Shown here: positions 43,926-55,230 of the stretch, in pieces | Numbering within the stretch: position 1 is the stretch's first letter | Layout: each line of letters starts with the position of its first letter | From: Halichondria panicea | Lineage: Eukaryota > Porifera > Demospongiae > Suberitida > Halichondriidae | Direction: 5' to 3' | DNA length: 64,000 nucleotides | NCBI RefSeq assembly: GCF_963675165.1 | Contig: NC_087389.1 | Coordinates: 5,678,120 to 5,742,119 of the forward strand | Notes under the pieces: model-generated | Told to the model about the DNA's origin: nothing | The model's database searches: none | What the model saw: the letters and a program-made list of their open reading frames with translations, nothing else | Translations under genes and position numbers: made by a program

Positions 43926-44790
43926 TAAATCAAATTTTAACATGTATCCCATAATCAGTAAATTAATTTATAGAAGCCGTACAACATACCATATGAAACC
44001 CTGTTACATAAGCTACAAGTTGATATTAGTGACACATCTTGGAAACACTCTGATCATAAGTTATTTCTCTTTACGTACAACTAAGTGAGTAAAACTGTCT
44101 GGGAAAACGGGAATATTAAGGTGACCATACCTCAGAAGCCATACAATAAATAACCCTAAATACTTACGTGTGTTATTACCTCACCATACTCTATCTATGT
44201 ATGACATTTCGGAGAATTCTGACAAGTCACCCGTTTAGGTAATGTTGAATTCGTATGGAATGGCCCACAGACATGTCAATAACTGCACCAACTTGTATTG
44301 CAAAGTCCGTATCTTCTGATCCCATAAAGATCCCATCACAAAACTTATACAAGGTAGGAAATAGTACCTAAAGACTAGTCTGGTAAAAAAAAGGAAAAAA
44401 TAAAGACGCCATTTTTGTGTAATGCTTAATTAAAGGTTACAGTAATGACCTTTGACCCTTTAACGAGTGCCCGCCCCCTTAAAGCACGTCAACTGAAAGG
44501 CCATATCATAAGGAGTACGGTGGTACAGTTTTTATCTGTCATAATTAATCATGGAAGAAGTTATGCTCTAAGAAGTGTAGGTGGGTCAACAGAATTTGTA
44601 AGTTTTGGTGAATTTTCAAGGGCTCGTAACTAAGAAGCCATACGACATATGGGGCTAAAATTGGGTGTGGTTATATAACTTATGGTAAGGTATGTATATG
44701 CCAAGTTTCATTGAAATCGGAGGGGGTGCTCATTTTTGTGTGTTGAGTTGGCATGGAATGTCCCTATACCCAAAGGCAAATAAAACCAAA
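43926..44790. other. Unassigned inserted sequence
   Basis: Lies between the foldback and the point (about 44790) where homology to 12.55 kb resumes (AGTATCAAGTCTCCAATGG). It contains two similar phrases, CCTCAGAAGCCATACAATA (44130) and ACTAAGAAGCCATACGACA (44630), but no recognisable ends or gene. Possibly part of one larger foldback-associated element. Confidence 0.5.
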
Positions 44791-44968
44791 TCGAAAGTAT
44801 CAAGTCTCCAATGGATACGATAGATACATGTACAATGGAGACACAAGGCTAACAACCAAAAGAGTCGGTTTTTACCGAGCGTATACGTTACATTAGAGAC
44901 AAGTTGTCCTAGGAACAAGCAATGCAATAATGAGACAGACATTGTTTGCTATTGGCTGATAGTGAATA

Positions 44969-45362
44969 CCGTATATGCTTGATCAGGAGCCGCGGCTACT
45001 AAATGTTTCATTTTGCTGGAAGAGGAGGCTACAATTCGAGAGAGGCCACTGTTCAAGAGCGGCGTTTATTAGCTCCAGATAATTTAGTTTGTCATCAAAA
45101 GTTGTTTTCACCTGCATAAACTTGAACTCTGCCATGATAAAGTCTTTGTGAAGCACTAACAAGCTGCTACTTGTAGCTACGTACATGTAGCTAGCTGCTA
45201 GTAATAATTTTTGTTGGCTGCCACGTGCAGAAATGCTAGAGTCGAAGTTCACTGAGGCTACTATTTGAGAGCGGCTACTAAATGTTTCATTTTGCTAGCA
45301 AGGGAGGCTACTATTTGAGTGCGGCCTTTATACAAGAGCGGCCTCTAATCGAGCATATACGG
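44969..45362. mobile_element. 394-bp MITE, CCGTATATGCTTGATC family, copy b
   Basis: Ends TA-CCGTATATGCTTGATCAGG and GATTAGAGGCCGC...; right terminus GAGCATATACGG-TA. The paralogous locus near 28380 has the empty site (GTGAACACCTAGTAG), so insertion with a TA target is directly visible. Confidence 0.92.
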
Positions 45363-45637
45363 TACCTAGTAGCACTCACTGTACCTGTAGTCGTGCCTGC
45401 AGCTGTTGGGTCTGTCCTGCCAGACAAGAGCTCTCTTGTATCAGCTCCGGTCCTCATCACTATCCTGTGAGGGTGTGTGAGGAGTGTGTGTGTGGGGTGT
45501 GTGTGTGGAGTGTGAGGGTGTGTGTGTGTGTGAGGTGTGTGTGTGTAAGGAGTGTGTGTGGGGGTGTGGGGTGTGTGAAGGTTACAAATCATAAGAAAGA
45601 TTTTCAACAATAATTAATATTGATGGATCAGTAAAAA

Positions 45638-45892
45638 CAGGAGCCCATAAATAAGAGAAGGAGCGGCTAACTACGGGGATCACATCTCATAATTGGTTAT
45701 GACCGCATTTCCATATATGCAGGGTCACTAAGTGGTTGAATCCCTACACGTGTTATACGCAATGCAGGGGTGCGGTTTGCAAGCACTTAGTCACTTCCAA
45801 ACAAGGAAGTGCGGTTTCACCGGCAATTACGAGACGTGATCCCCGAGTGTACGTTGAAGTTAGCCGCTCCTTCTCTTATTTATGGGCTCCTG
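45638..45892. mobile_element. 255-bp MITE with CAGGAGCCC ends and GTAAAAA duplication
   Basis: Inverted termini CAGGAGCCCATAAATAAGAG and CTCTTATTTATGGGCTCCTG extend through AAGGAGCGGCTAACT. GTAAAAA flanks both sides (45631-45637, 45893-45899). A 7-8 bp target duplication would fit hAT-type elements. Related loci at 12189 and 28577 have a single GTAAAAA and no element. Confidence 0.88.
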
Positions 45893-45919
45893 GTAAAAAT
45901 AAGAGGGAGTTTTTAGATA

Positions 45920-46216
45920 CCGTATAGCTGGTTATTTTAGAGGCAAGACATTTTCGAGGTTTTCGAGGATTGACCCAGAAACACAAACATTAAATGACTC
46001 GAAAATTGGTTTACATCCAGTGTATTGAAACCTCTCTACTGTAGGGGTGTGGACATTTGAACCTCTCTACTGTAGGGGTGTGGTCATTTGAACCTCTCTA
46101 CTGTAGGGGTGTGGACATTTGAACCTCTCTACTGTAGGGGTGTGGACATTTGAACCTCTATCCTCAAAATGTTTTGTTTGAACAATTTAGTGTCTTGAAA
46201 ATAACCCGCTATACGG
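45920..46216. mobile_element. 297-bp MITE, CCGTATAGCTGG family, with internal minisatellite
   Basis: Starts TA-CCGTATAGCTGGTTATTTT, ends AAAATAACCCGCTATACGG-TA. Inside, 46031-46154, are four 31-bp units beginning CCTCTCTACTGTAGGGGTGT. Relatives at 12190, 28590 and 48030 lack the minisatellite, so it expanded inside this copy. Confidence 0.88.
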
Positions 46217-46401
46217 TAGCTCTTAGAGAATTTGTTAGGCTTCCCCAAACCACACTGGTATGTAACTAATAAGCCTTATAAGGAAGTCACATGTAGTGGC
46301 TGAAAAAGGGACCCCATGAAACTTGTAGCTTGCCTGAGTGTGTGAAACAGGTGAGTGTTTGGTAGGCAATGCAGGAGAGTGTCAGTACTGAAGTGACTCA
46401 C

Positions 46402-47585
46402 TTGTTTAGTAGCGTCTTCTTGTCTTCTTGCAATGCATTGTTGATCCTGTTCAATTCTGAACAAACAAAAACAATATCACAACACATTACCATAGCAACC
46501 TGTACAGTGTCTCTCACCTCATGTGACTTGCTGTAGAGGTGCTGTATGATAGGAGTGAGGGGGGAGAAGGTTCGGGTCATACCACCACCACGTTTACGAG
46601 CCTCTCCATTAGCATTCATACGCTGAGCTACTGACGTCATCTGCTTCCTGTGTGTGGTGGGAGGGTGTGTGTGTGTGTGTGGGGGGGTGCAGTCATAGTG
46701 TGTGTGTGTGTGGTGGGAGGGTGTGTGTGTGGGGGGGTGCAGTCATAGTGTGTGTGTGTGGTGTGTGTGTGGGGGGTGCAGTCATAGTGTGTGTGTGGTG
46801 TGTGTGGGGGGGGTTGATAACAGTCAAATATTCGTGATGCACATACCTAGTTAGGGGTGGGGGGGGTGCAGTCATAGTGTGTGTGTGAGTGTGTGTGTGT
46901 GGGAGGGTGCAGTCATAGTGTGTGTGTGTGTGTGGGGGGGTGCAGTCATAGTGTGTGTGTGGGGGGGGGGGTGCAGTCATAGTGTGTGTATAGGTACACT
47001 AGATATAATTCAAGCACGGACATGTTACAGTAGTTGAACATCTTTTAGCAGCCATACTTTAGTACCGTGACCCCATGGCCAATTTCAAAAATTTTATGAT
47101 TTTCTGAAAGCTTAGAAAGTGACCTTTCACATGATGTATTTCTTTAGGTGTGGCCATAATTCAACTTTGAACCCTGGGCTATTATTACATGGTATCGTGC
47201 TAAAATTGTCATCTCCCAAATATCTGGTACCATTTGAAAGGTCTTTTTCTAAGCTTTCGGAAAACCATAAATTGGATCCACGGAATTCAAGTTATGGCGA
47301 CTGAACGAGTCCACTAACCAATTGATTAAACGGGGGACATGTACATGTAGCACATACCTGCACATTAATTTATACTATTCACTCACTCTAACACTTCTTG
47401 GGGGGTGGCTGTTCGATAGTCAATGATATTATGGTCCTCCCCTTTATCTGCCGCCTCATGACCTCTGTCCTTTGACCTCTTTGCAGCAGGATCTGGGGGT
47501 ACAGGGGGATAATTGGAGGATCGTTTAGGGGTAGTGGGTGGTTCAGGGGGCGCCTTCCACACAGGTACTTGACCCCTGCTGGGGG
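46402..47585 (-). pseudogene. Synphilin-1-like gene, copy 3 (partial)
   Basis: Proline-rich exon 47387-about 47580 (GQVPVWKAPPEPPTTPKRSS), FSPLTPII exon 46518-46647, then exon 46402-46456 (ELNRINNALQEDKKTLLN), which is not present in copies 1, 2 or 4. The last piece is coiled-coil-like with AG/GT edges; it may be an authentic exon lost elsewhere or a foreign exon joined by rearrangement. Ankyrin exons are missing upstream, where a truncated MITE (47665) and then dynein fragment 4 follow. Confidence 0.6.
46660..46990. repeat. Compound GT/G minisatellite, copy 3
   Basis: Same (GT)n-Gn-TGCAGTCATA pattern as 8478-8800, interrupted at about 46812-46858 by unrelated sequence. Confidence 0.9.
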
Positions 47586-47664
47586 GAGGGAGTTGATAAT
47601 TCACTTTTGGCATCATTTGATAGGATATAAAGAGAGCTACAGAAAACTCTATTTATGACAATTA

Positions 47665-47948
47665 CCGTATATGCTTGATCAGGAGCCGCGGCTACTAAAT
47701 GTTTCATTTTGCTGGAAGAGGAGGCTACAATTCAAGAGAGGCCACGTACTGTTCAAGAGCGGCGTTTACTAGCTCCAAAATATTTAGTTTGTCATTAAAT
47801 TGTTGTTTATAAACTTGAACTCTGCCATGAGAAAGTCTTTGTGAAGCACTAACAAGCTGCTACTTGTAGCTACGTACATGTAGCTAGCTGCTAGTAATAA
47901 TTGTTTTTGGCTGCCACGTGCAGAAATACTAGAGTCAAAGTTCACTGT
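47665..47948. mobile_element. CCGTATATGCTTGATC MITE, 3'-truncated copy c
   Basis: Left end intact after TA; homology stops at TTCACTG (about 47946), where the sequence joins DNA related to 12.15 kb. The missing right end marks another rearrangement junction inside this MITE family. Confidence 0.8.
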
Positions 47949-48439
47949 GGGGTTGTGAGGGTGCGAAGTTTACCAAGTACATGTATAAAAAATTATTTCA
48001 TCAACAATTCATGGACTAGTAAAAAATAAAAATTAAGAGAGAGAGTTTTTAGATGGTATAGCTGGTTATTTTAGAGGCACAAACTTTTCGAGGTTTTCGA
48101 GGATTGACCCAGAAACAGGCAGGCTGGTAAAAAATTAAATGAAAAGGGACATCGAGTTTTTAGATAGTTTCTGCACATAGAGAATTTGTTAGACTTCCCC
48201 GAACTATGTTGTGGTAACTAATAAGCCTTATAAGGAAGTAACAGTAGTTGTTGGGTTAACAAAAGGGATCCATGAAACTTGTAGCTTCTAAAACAGCTGC
48301 ATTTCTAACATCTTTATTAGATACAATAGTACAGCACTCACTGATCTAAGCACATCATTAGATAGACCAATCAATTCAAGCCCAAGCGGGGCCCAAGCCA
48401 GGCCAAGCGCAATTCAAGAGTGGTGTTATGTAGACTCAC

Positions 48440-49143
48440 TGAGGCTTGTGACAGATCATCTGCTTCAAAGATGAGGTTCATACAGTTGCTCATTTGAATG
48501 ATCTCCCCCGACATGAGACACAGCTTCTTGTTGTTATCCAGTACAGTGTTCATGGACTCCATCCACAGAGTGTCTATAGGACCATCAAACACCACCCACT
48601 TACGGTCATCATTTTGTGCAGGTGCAAACTCCCTACACACACAGATATAAGCACTGATCAACCACGCAATGATACGTACGTAGCTATCAAAATGGCTGTA
48701 AAAGCGCAAGGCTATTATATACTTTGCTTTTGCTAAAATTGCCAGATTTCTACTAATCACAAACTTACATCTACATGTAAGCACACCATTGGAAAGGTTG
48801 TTCTCAGAGCTAGCAATTAGATTTGAAATTAGAGAATTTCAACAAAAATTACAGGCTACCAAAAACAGCTGAATTGTTGAAAAGCTATAGCCTTGTGCTT
48901 TTGTTACAATAGAGCGCAACTATATTATATGCACACGCTTAGGCTCACCTGAATGTGTTGGCTACCACACCATCAGTCCACTCGTGTGACACAGGGTCAA
49001 ACTGACCAAACAGTTGACCCTTAGTGACAGTCTTGGGGTTGATGACTCTATAACCTGTCTTGTTCTCTTCCATCTGTCCCCTCTCATTGAGTAGTGTGAG
49101 TGTGTCAGCTAGTACATGTAACACTAGGATCTTGGTCTTGCCT

Positions 49144-49179
<36 letters not shown>

Positions 49180-49950
49180 GGTAGATGAATAGCAATGGTA
49201 TTGTATATAGGAGGGAGGTTGTTAAAACACTTTAAATTCCACTACAACATGACCTTAGAAAGTACAAGTGGCACTGGGGCTCTTAAAACGGCCATAACTT
49301 TAGTTGTAATTTCAAATTTTGGGGGATTTTCAGAAAGCTATGATTTGTTTAAATCCAAGATTTGGTAGGGGAACAGTTAGATCGCAAAGATTATTTACCG
49401 GCAAAATATTCTAGCCATACGGTAGGCCTCTCCTAGCTTATAGTATACCATACCTTGGGTAGGTTGACGTCCATGATGGATCTGAGCAGTAACACGTCTT
49501 CATGTTCGTTAGGGTACTTCAGTTTCAGATGACCGGCTGCCACCAACACTGACTGGACTGCACGCATGCCTACAGTGTACAATAGTGAGTAGGTCGAGTA
49601 TACAGTACAGTGGGTTGTACCCACCATAGTCAGAATGGAGTTGGCTGGAGAGTTGCTCTCAACACAGTCCATAGGTCATGACAATCTTGACGGCCAGATT
49701 ACGAGCATCCACAAAACCATAAGAGTAGAGAGAGATCTCTCCAATCATGGCATTGTCTGGCACCATCATGGCCACTGTACGAAACAACACCTACAGAGAG
49801 AAATATTGAAATGCATAGAGGCTAAATAGAAAGTACCGATACTTACCTTTAGATTGTCTGGTAGATCAGAGTAGCCAGTTCATGGTAATTGCCGCAGGTT
49901 CAGAGTAGTGCCCTCAAATACAAATGTCTTTAGATGAGTTTTCACTGCTC
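48440..49950 (-). pseudogene. Dynein heavy chain fragment, copy 4
   Basis: Exons 49847-about 49950, 49625-49790, 49454-49569, 48949-49141 and 48440-48632. The AAA2 exon is the best preserved of all copies ([29 protein letters not shown]). The first exon is damaged differently: ITMN is followed by a deletion of about 10 bases removing PGYA, and codons before it are also lost. The AAA1-AAA2 connecting exon is missing as in every copy. Confidence 0.85.
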
Positions 49951-50013
49951 TCAAGATGGACAAAATCTATAGAGTAATTATAGGGATTGTTGAACGGCCA
50001 TAATAATTATGTT

Positions 50014-50135
50014 ATAGTTATAACACGGGCACAAGGGATGTATGGAATATATTGCACTGAAGCACGAGGGCGTAAGCCCCGAGGGCTGAGTGCAATATAT
50101 TCCATGCAGCCCGAGTGCCCGTGTTATAACTAGTT
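50014..50135. repeat. Hairpin with 50-bp arms
   Basis: ATAGTTATAACACGGGCAC...ATGGAATATATTGCACT pairs with AGTGCAATATATTCCAT...GTGCCCGTGTTATAACTA around a short GC-rich loop. It sits exactly where dynein fragment 4 loses homology to the others. Foldback transposon or MITE; target duplication not clear. Confidence 0.88.
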
Positions 50136-50884
50136 TATATCCCGAGGGCATAGCAACATAACACTGTCCTAGTAACACAATATAAACTGCACAAAAAAGA
50201 CAGAGACAACTCTAGACACAGCTCCATCTCTTCTCTCTGCTAGACGCCAGTATCTGCAGCGTATAAGATTGGCATGACCGACGAATGGCTTGACACAAAA
50301 TTGTTGGAGTTCCAACGCTGAAATCTGCAAAACAGCCCCACCCCACTTCTGGTGCTGCAAAACAGCCCCGCCCCACTTACTGCTGCAAAGAAACAGCCCC
50401 ACCCCACTACTCAGTGAATACATGTATTAGCTGCTGGTACATGGTCTACGCTCGGCCTCATAACCAAGCCAATTGCAAGAAAGCTCGCTTCTACACTGCT
50501 GCAAAACAGCTCATGCCCCCAGCAAAAAGAGCACAACCACTGCTTTAGATCATCATAGCCCTCCTCCTTATGTCTCCTGTGTGCAGGGACACTACATTAG
50601 TCACACCAACTACAACACCAGAGGAGGATCGTCAGGGTCAAAAGGTCTAGTCTTAATCATAAAACTGCTTCTGGGAGACTTTCCACTCAGCTATTGACCC
50701 TGACAACCCTCCTCTGCTCCAACCGCATGTGCAAATTCAACAGTCTCCTGTACAGTATAAGTCAACACCAGTTTAACAACTTCCATTCTCAAATTCAAGC
50801 GTTATTTTAACAACTTTACACACACAGGCAGAGTCACTTATTCAACACAACTGTTGTATTACTGGCTCTTGTAAATGTACTCAC
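50136..50884. other. Gene-free stretch with short repeats and a hairpin
   Basis: Contains three copies of GCTGCAAA-ACAGCCCC-CCCCAC (50324-50409) and an inverted repeat: CAGAGGAGG/GTCAGGGTCAA (50621-50641) with TTGACCCTGAC/CCTCCTCTG (50695-50718). No gene seen. Confidence 0.6.
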
Positions 50885-51515
50885 AACTTGAACCACCATC
50901 TCTCAATCTCCTCCTCATAATTCTCCAGCAGTCGATGGCACTGCATTGAAACACACACAGCTTTATACATTGCAGGCACTCGTGTATGTACGTATGTCAC
51001 TATATAACTCCCTAGCAACCAATGAGAGCATGGATACATAGTGACAGAGCTTACACACAGCTTTATACATTGCAGGCACTCGTGTATGTACGTATGTCAC
51101 TATATAACTCCCTAGCAACCAATGAGGAGCATGGATACATAGTGACAGAGCTTACATCATAATCTGAATGTTCGTCCAGCATCTCGATCAATCGAACCTC
51201 ACTGCAAGACAACTTTTTGAGAGTGTGAGTGCAATTAGACGGAGGCTACCTGTTAGCGTAGGAGGCGAGTTTCTCCTCCTCCCAATTCGTGTCCCCATCA
51301 GCAAAGTTTGACTTGGCTGTGTCGTCCATCCTCTGGGGGGAGGGGCAGCGTATGAATTACCCCATACACCTCAACACATTTTAATAGATGTTCACACTCA
51401 CTTTGTTGAAGGCTTGGACAAAATCTTTGCATACTTTACATTATGGTTTGACAGCCAGAGAGTAGCTTGCCAGGAGGAGGACAATGAGTACCAATGATCT
51501 GTCGAGTGTATTCAT
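50885..51515 (-). pseudogene. CRELD N-terminal fragment (signal peptide + DUF3456)
   Basis: Exons 51402-51515, 51250-51332, 51156-51201 and 50885-50940 join in consistent phase. The protein starts MNTLDRSLVLIVLLLASYS (signal peptide), then CKVCKDFVQAFNK, NFADGDTNWEEEKLASYAN, SEVRLIEMLDEHSDYD, CHRLLENYEEEIERWW. This is the ER-lumenal CRELD/canopy-type N-terminal domain, with WEEEKL and CHRLLE as hallmarks. A TAA stands between KP and CKVC, so the frame is broken once. The EGF part does not follow downstream (lower coordinates); a separate EGF piece is 6.5 kb upstream. Confidence 0.8.
50954..51155. repeat. 100-bp direct duplication in a CRELD intron
   Basis: CACAGCTTTATACATTGCAG ... GTGACAGAGCTTA occurs twice in tandem (about 50954-51053 and 51054-51155) with one base inserted in the second copy. 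It contains a splice-like CTTAC, so the intron border was duplicated too. Confidence 0.92.
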
Positions 51516-51529
51516 ACCCTTAAGCTGGC

Positions 51530-51925
51530 GTAGCTGTGATAGTCACTCAACTCAGTTTAGAATGTGGAAGATGTGAAGATTGGTACGGGTCGTTTCACCC
51601 ACCTGAATATAATTTTTGTATAGCCTCGATCACAGGCCACACTTCCTATGCATGGGGCCAGGCCAGTGATGATGAAGCAATATGTGTTCAGTCTCTTGAC
51701 TATAGAATCAATTGCAAGGCCAGGTCTTAGTGATTAATCGTGTGAGCGTTGCTATAGTGTTCATAATAATGATTGCGCATGCTCTTTTCACATACCATCA
51801 CAATAATTATAAGCAGACACATAAAACAGCATCAATAAAACAAAACGTTAAAGTAATTATTTCAGTTTTGTTCAGTTCTGCAATGAATCTACAAATGTGT
51901 GTAGCAGTGTCTCCTCTTTGCTACA
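51530..51925. other. Gene-free spacer
   Basis: AT-rich; no gene, repeat or element recognised. Confidence 0.5.
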
Positions 51926-52374
51926 CTCTCAATGCATGACCCACTCCTGTTTGATTGCCTTCGTACTTTCTCTTTCGAGTAGCATCGCTTTTTCAGCAGT
52001 AGTGAGTTCGAGTCTTTCAAGCAGGCCAGGTGTCATCTCAATGTGTTCAGCTACACAGTAGATGTCCTCAATGTGTTCAGCTACACAGTAGATGTCACTG
52101 TTGGGGATTTCTTGATCGAGCTGTTGATCAGTCACTCCAGTCTTCCTGCACACATCTTCCATTACAGAGGATGATTGCAATTTACATGAAGTTCAAAATC
52201 ACTTTAAAGTCCTCCAAAAATCGTAATTGACTATTTATTGAGCAATGTATATAACGCTATGTACTTACTATGATCATACACGTACGCTGTATGTACTTAC
52301 CAGAGTATTGCTGCTGATCACTCCTTCTCTTAGTCTTTGTACAAGTTACCTCCCGTAAGCAGAGGATCGTTTTC
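51926..52374 (-). pseudogene. Remnant of a second ROC/COR-Death-type gene
   Basis: 52301-52374 is a relative of the phase-1 mini-exon KPSSATGDT...DQQYSG but has 5 extra bases and a TAA. 51926-52176 fuses the start of the Death region (VMEDVCRKTGVTDQQLDQEI) to the second Death domain (GNQTGVGHALRV in another frame) with an internal deletion and a TAG for TGG. A 30-bp direct repeat (DIYCVAEHIE twice) lies at about 52036-52095. No GTPase exon is nearby. Clearly related to 16186-21213 and dead. Confidence 0.8.
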
Positions 52375-53315
52375 CTAATTATGGGTAAGCAAGTACGTAC
52401 ATGACATTGTAAGTACTTGTAATTGCTGTACAAGTACTTGTATAGTTTACTCATAATTTGAATCTCATATCTGCACAGCAGGTCAGGTTAAACAGCTAGC
52501 CACCATACCTATTTGCAAAGCACCATAATGCATATAATTATGTATGACCTGCATAATTATAGCTTCAACAAAAATTATACAACTAGCTTCATAATTCCCA
52601 GCTCCTGAACCTATAAACATGCAGGACAAAGTTTATAGGCCTCTGAAGTGTTCTCTTATAAGTATGAACTTCCCCTGTGTTGCTACACCTAGCTTGAGGC
52701 ATATAATTAAGTTACTACCCACAGGCACTTGACTCAAGAGGTTGGTATAGTAGATTGGTACACAATAATTATTGTAAGGAATGAGCAATATAACTTGGTA
52801 TAGCACGTACACTATATATGCAGACTAGCAACTTGATCTACTCAAGAAGTGAACAAGCAGTACATGTATAGCTATAGCAATCAAGCAACAACTTGGTAGG
52901 AAATTTAGGTGGTAGCAAATCCATCATACAAAACCAAGAGTTCATTAGGAAGAGTATGCAACTCCACTTAAAACTGTAGTAGGCGTTTCTTCCAACCTAC
53001 GTCACAACCACCTAATGAACCTTTTGGCAAAACTAACTTAGGAGCTAGACAATAATTATGTACCACTATAGCGTGTACAGTACTTGCATGTACTATTGAC
53101 GTGCTTGCAGTCAGTGCTCTAACAAGGTCATCAGTTATCATCAAATCTTACTCTACAGTCCACCCTAATCCTATACGTGTACAGTGCTTTTCAAGTAGGC
53201 ATGCACAGACATGTTCGACCATCAACAAAAAACTTGGAAAGACAATCATCCATTAAATGTGGATTCTGAAATAGCACCTTCTATATAAATCTTACAGGAC
53301 ATTCCCTATTATAAC
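52375..53315. other. Gene-free interval
   Basis: AT-rich, no recognisable coding exon, element ends or tandem array. Confidence 0.5.
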
Positions 53316-53628
53316 TTATGCTAGTACCAGCACAGCACCCACTGAAATATCATTTATAGGCTCCCTGTACCGTATTGTTGTCATGGTGAGCATATGCTGG
53401 CCATGATGATTGCTGGCCCCATTCAGATGGTTACTACGTACATGTACGTGGTGACCCTCAAGCTGTAATGTCCAAGTACTTGCAAATCTGCAGAGGAACA
53501 AACAAAATCATGAATAGGCCTAGTAGGTTTAGCAAGAAAAATTGAGCACAAGTGATGACACGAGAACAAAGAGCACCTGAGTGACTTGCAGAGAGCCAGC
53601 TTCTTCTTCAGTTCTGTGCATTGATTGT
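53316..53628 (-). CDS. Two C-terminal exons of an unrecognised protein
   Basis: Exon 53577-53628 (NQCTELKKKLALCKSL) and exon 53316-53487 (FASTWTLQLEGHHVHVRSN ... VGAVLVLA*) join across a CAG/GTGCTC donor and TCTGCAG acceptor in phase 2. The first piece has leucine-zipper spacing. No basic region was found upstream, so a bZIP identity is not claimed. Confidence 0.35.
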
Positions 53629-54249
53629 CTAATTGCAGATAGCAGGATGGAAACATACATTATTCTGTGTACAGCGGCACACCCACAAAATGATTGTGAG
53701 CGTATTTCAATATTATTATGAAAAGAAGTGGCAGTGCTGAGGAATTGGTGTGCCCACGATGTTATATACAGCCTGGAGTTCCCGTGATCGTAAGAAGCGC
53801 AAAATTAAACTTAGCACGCAGTCTAAGTCGATTTATAGCTATTTTATGTCATGTGCATGCGTACGAAATAGTGTCGCTATGATAAAGCTTGTATTTCATT
53901 CCATACAGACGAAGTTTACATGGAAAGATCCAATTGATACCAAGGATCATTTCTTTCGAACCGCCATGCAGTCTTCATAAAGCACTTGAAGGAAGTTCAT
54001 AGTAAGTTTTGACTTTCATGGCAGATATTATAATGCCATTTCCATTACGCCGACTAATTGCATGGCTGCAAGCATTGCACTGCTGGCATATATGCGTAGA
54101 CAACATTTTGAATTTCCCGCTTGCCATTTTTCTTTTTGCAAAGAGTCACGTGATGGTTGCTATAGCTAGATACAACGACAAATCCAGTTAATTTCAAGAC
54201 ATTGTATGTAAGCAAGCTTAGAGTGGTCAGGCCAACTTGTGTCTAGATA

Positions 54250-54660
54250 TCAAGGCTAACTATTTTAATTACAAAATTGAAATTGACGATCATTACCAGG
54301 AAACCTGGCTACATGTATAGAATCTCGAATATATACAATTTTTGTCATTCAATCTTTTACTGATAATGTATTTTCTCCCAGACATACATTTCTGGATGCT
54401 TGTGAAACGGGTAATGTGGGTGTGGTTCTGGAGCTCATAATTTCAACAGTCTCAAGGCTAACTATTTTCATTAATCGATTACAAAATTGACGATCATTAC
54501 CAGGAAACCTGGCTATAGAATCTTGAACAGTATTATAACATGTACATACAATTCTTGTCATTGGGTGTTTACTAATAATGTATTTTCTCCCAGGCATTTC
54601 TGGATGTGCTTGTAAGACTGGTAATGTGGGTGTGGTTCTGGAGCTCATAATTTCAACATA
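54250..54660. repeat. Tandem duplication of about 200 bp
   Basis: AAGGCTAACTATTTTAATTA... ACGATCATTACCAGGAAACC ... TGGGTGTGGTTCTGGAGCTC occurs at about 54252-54448 and again at 54453-54655, with indels. No coding support. Confidence 0.85.
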
Positions 54661-54831
54661 ACCACGACCATTACCTATGATGTCAGTAACGACTGCATGC
54701 AGTTGGGATCCCGTATGTGCTAAGTTTGTTATGCTTGACAGCCCACTCCTTTAATTGTATGTGGTTAAGGACTGATCAACTTCCGAGCCTTTTTTATCCG
54801 TGATCTGTTTATCTATGATTCTTCAATTTAC

Positions 54832-55230
54832 AGACGCCCTCGTACCCAGCCCCAACATAAAGTTTGTTGAAAATCAACTCCGAAACTTAGACTATGCAAT
54901 TTGGCTACGATCTACCAAATATCCCACGGACATAGAAGATCAAGGAGGTACGGACTTAGGCACGGCCGCGGGTTCGGGAGGGCAGGGACATAATTATAAC
55001 AACAGTAGAGCGGCTTCTCGAAACTAACGTAAGTTTATTACAGACATGATCGATTATTCATCGCTATATAACATTTTGTTACTCATGTTAACGATTATTT
55101 ATCACAATATTTTATTTTCTTGCAGAGGGAGCTGCTACTACGAGTAATACGAGAGGTAGTAAGTTTAGTCCCGTGCATACCTCCACGGCTTTCAACCAAC
55201 ATAAACTAAGAGACTACTCCTATTAATGGA
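54832..55230 (+). CDS. Possible exons, function unknown
   Basis: An AG-led stretch at 54832 reads ALVPSPNIKFVENQLRNL, DYAIWLRSTKYPTDIEDQGG; a later AG-led stretch (55127-55223) reads GAATTSNTRGSKFSPVHTST ... RDYSY*. A donor (AACTAACGTAAG) lies at about 55027. The splice frame between them is not certain. Composition looks like coding sequence but no family is recognised; a retrotransposon gag or a divergent gene are both possible. Confidence 0.3.

Noticed and set aside
53577-53628. bZIP transcription factor
   Set aside because: Leucine spacing fits a short zipper but no basic DNA-binding region was found upstream.
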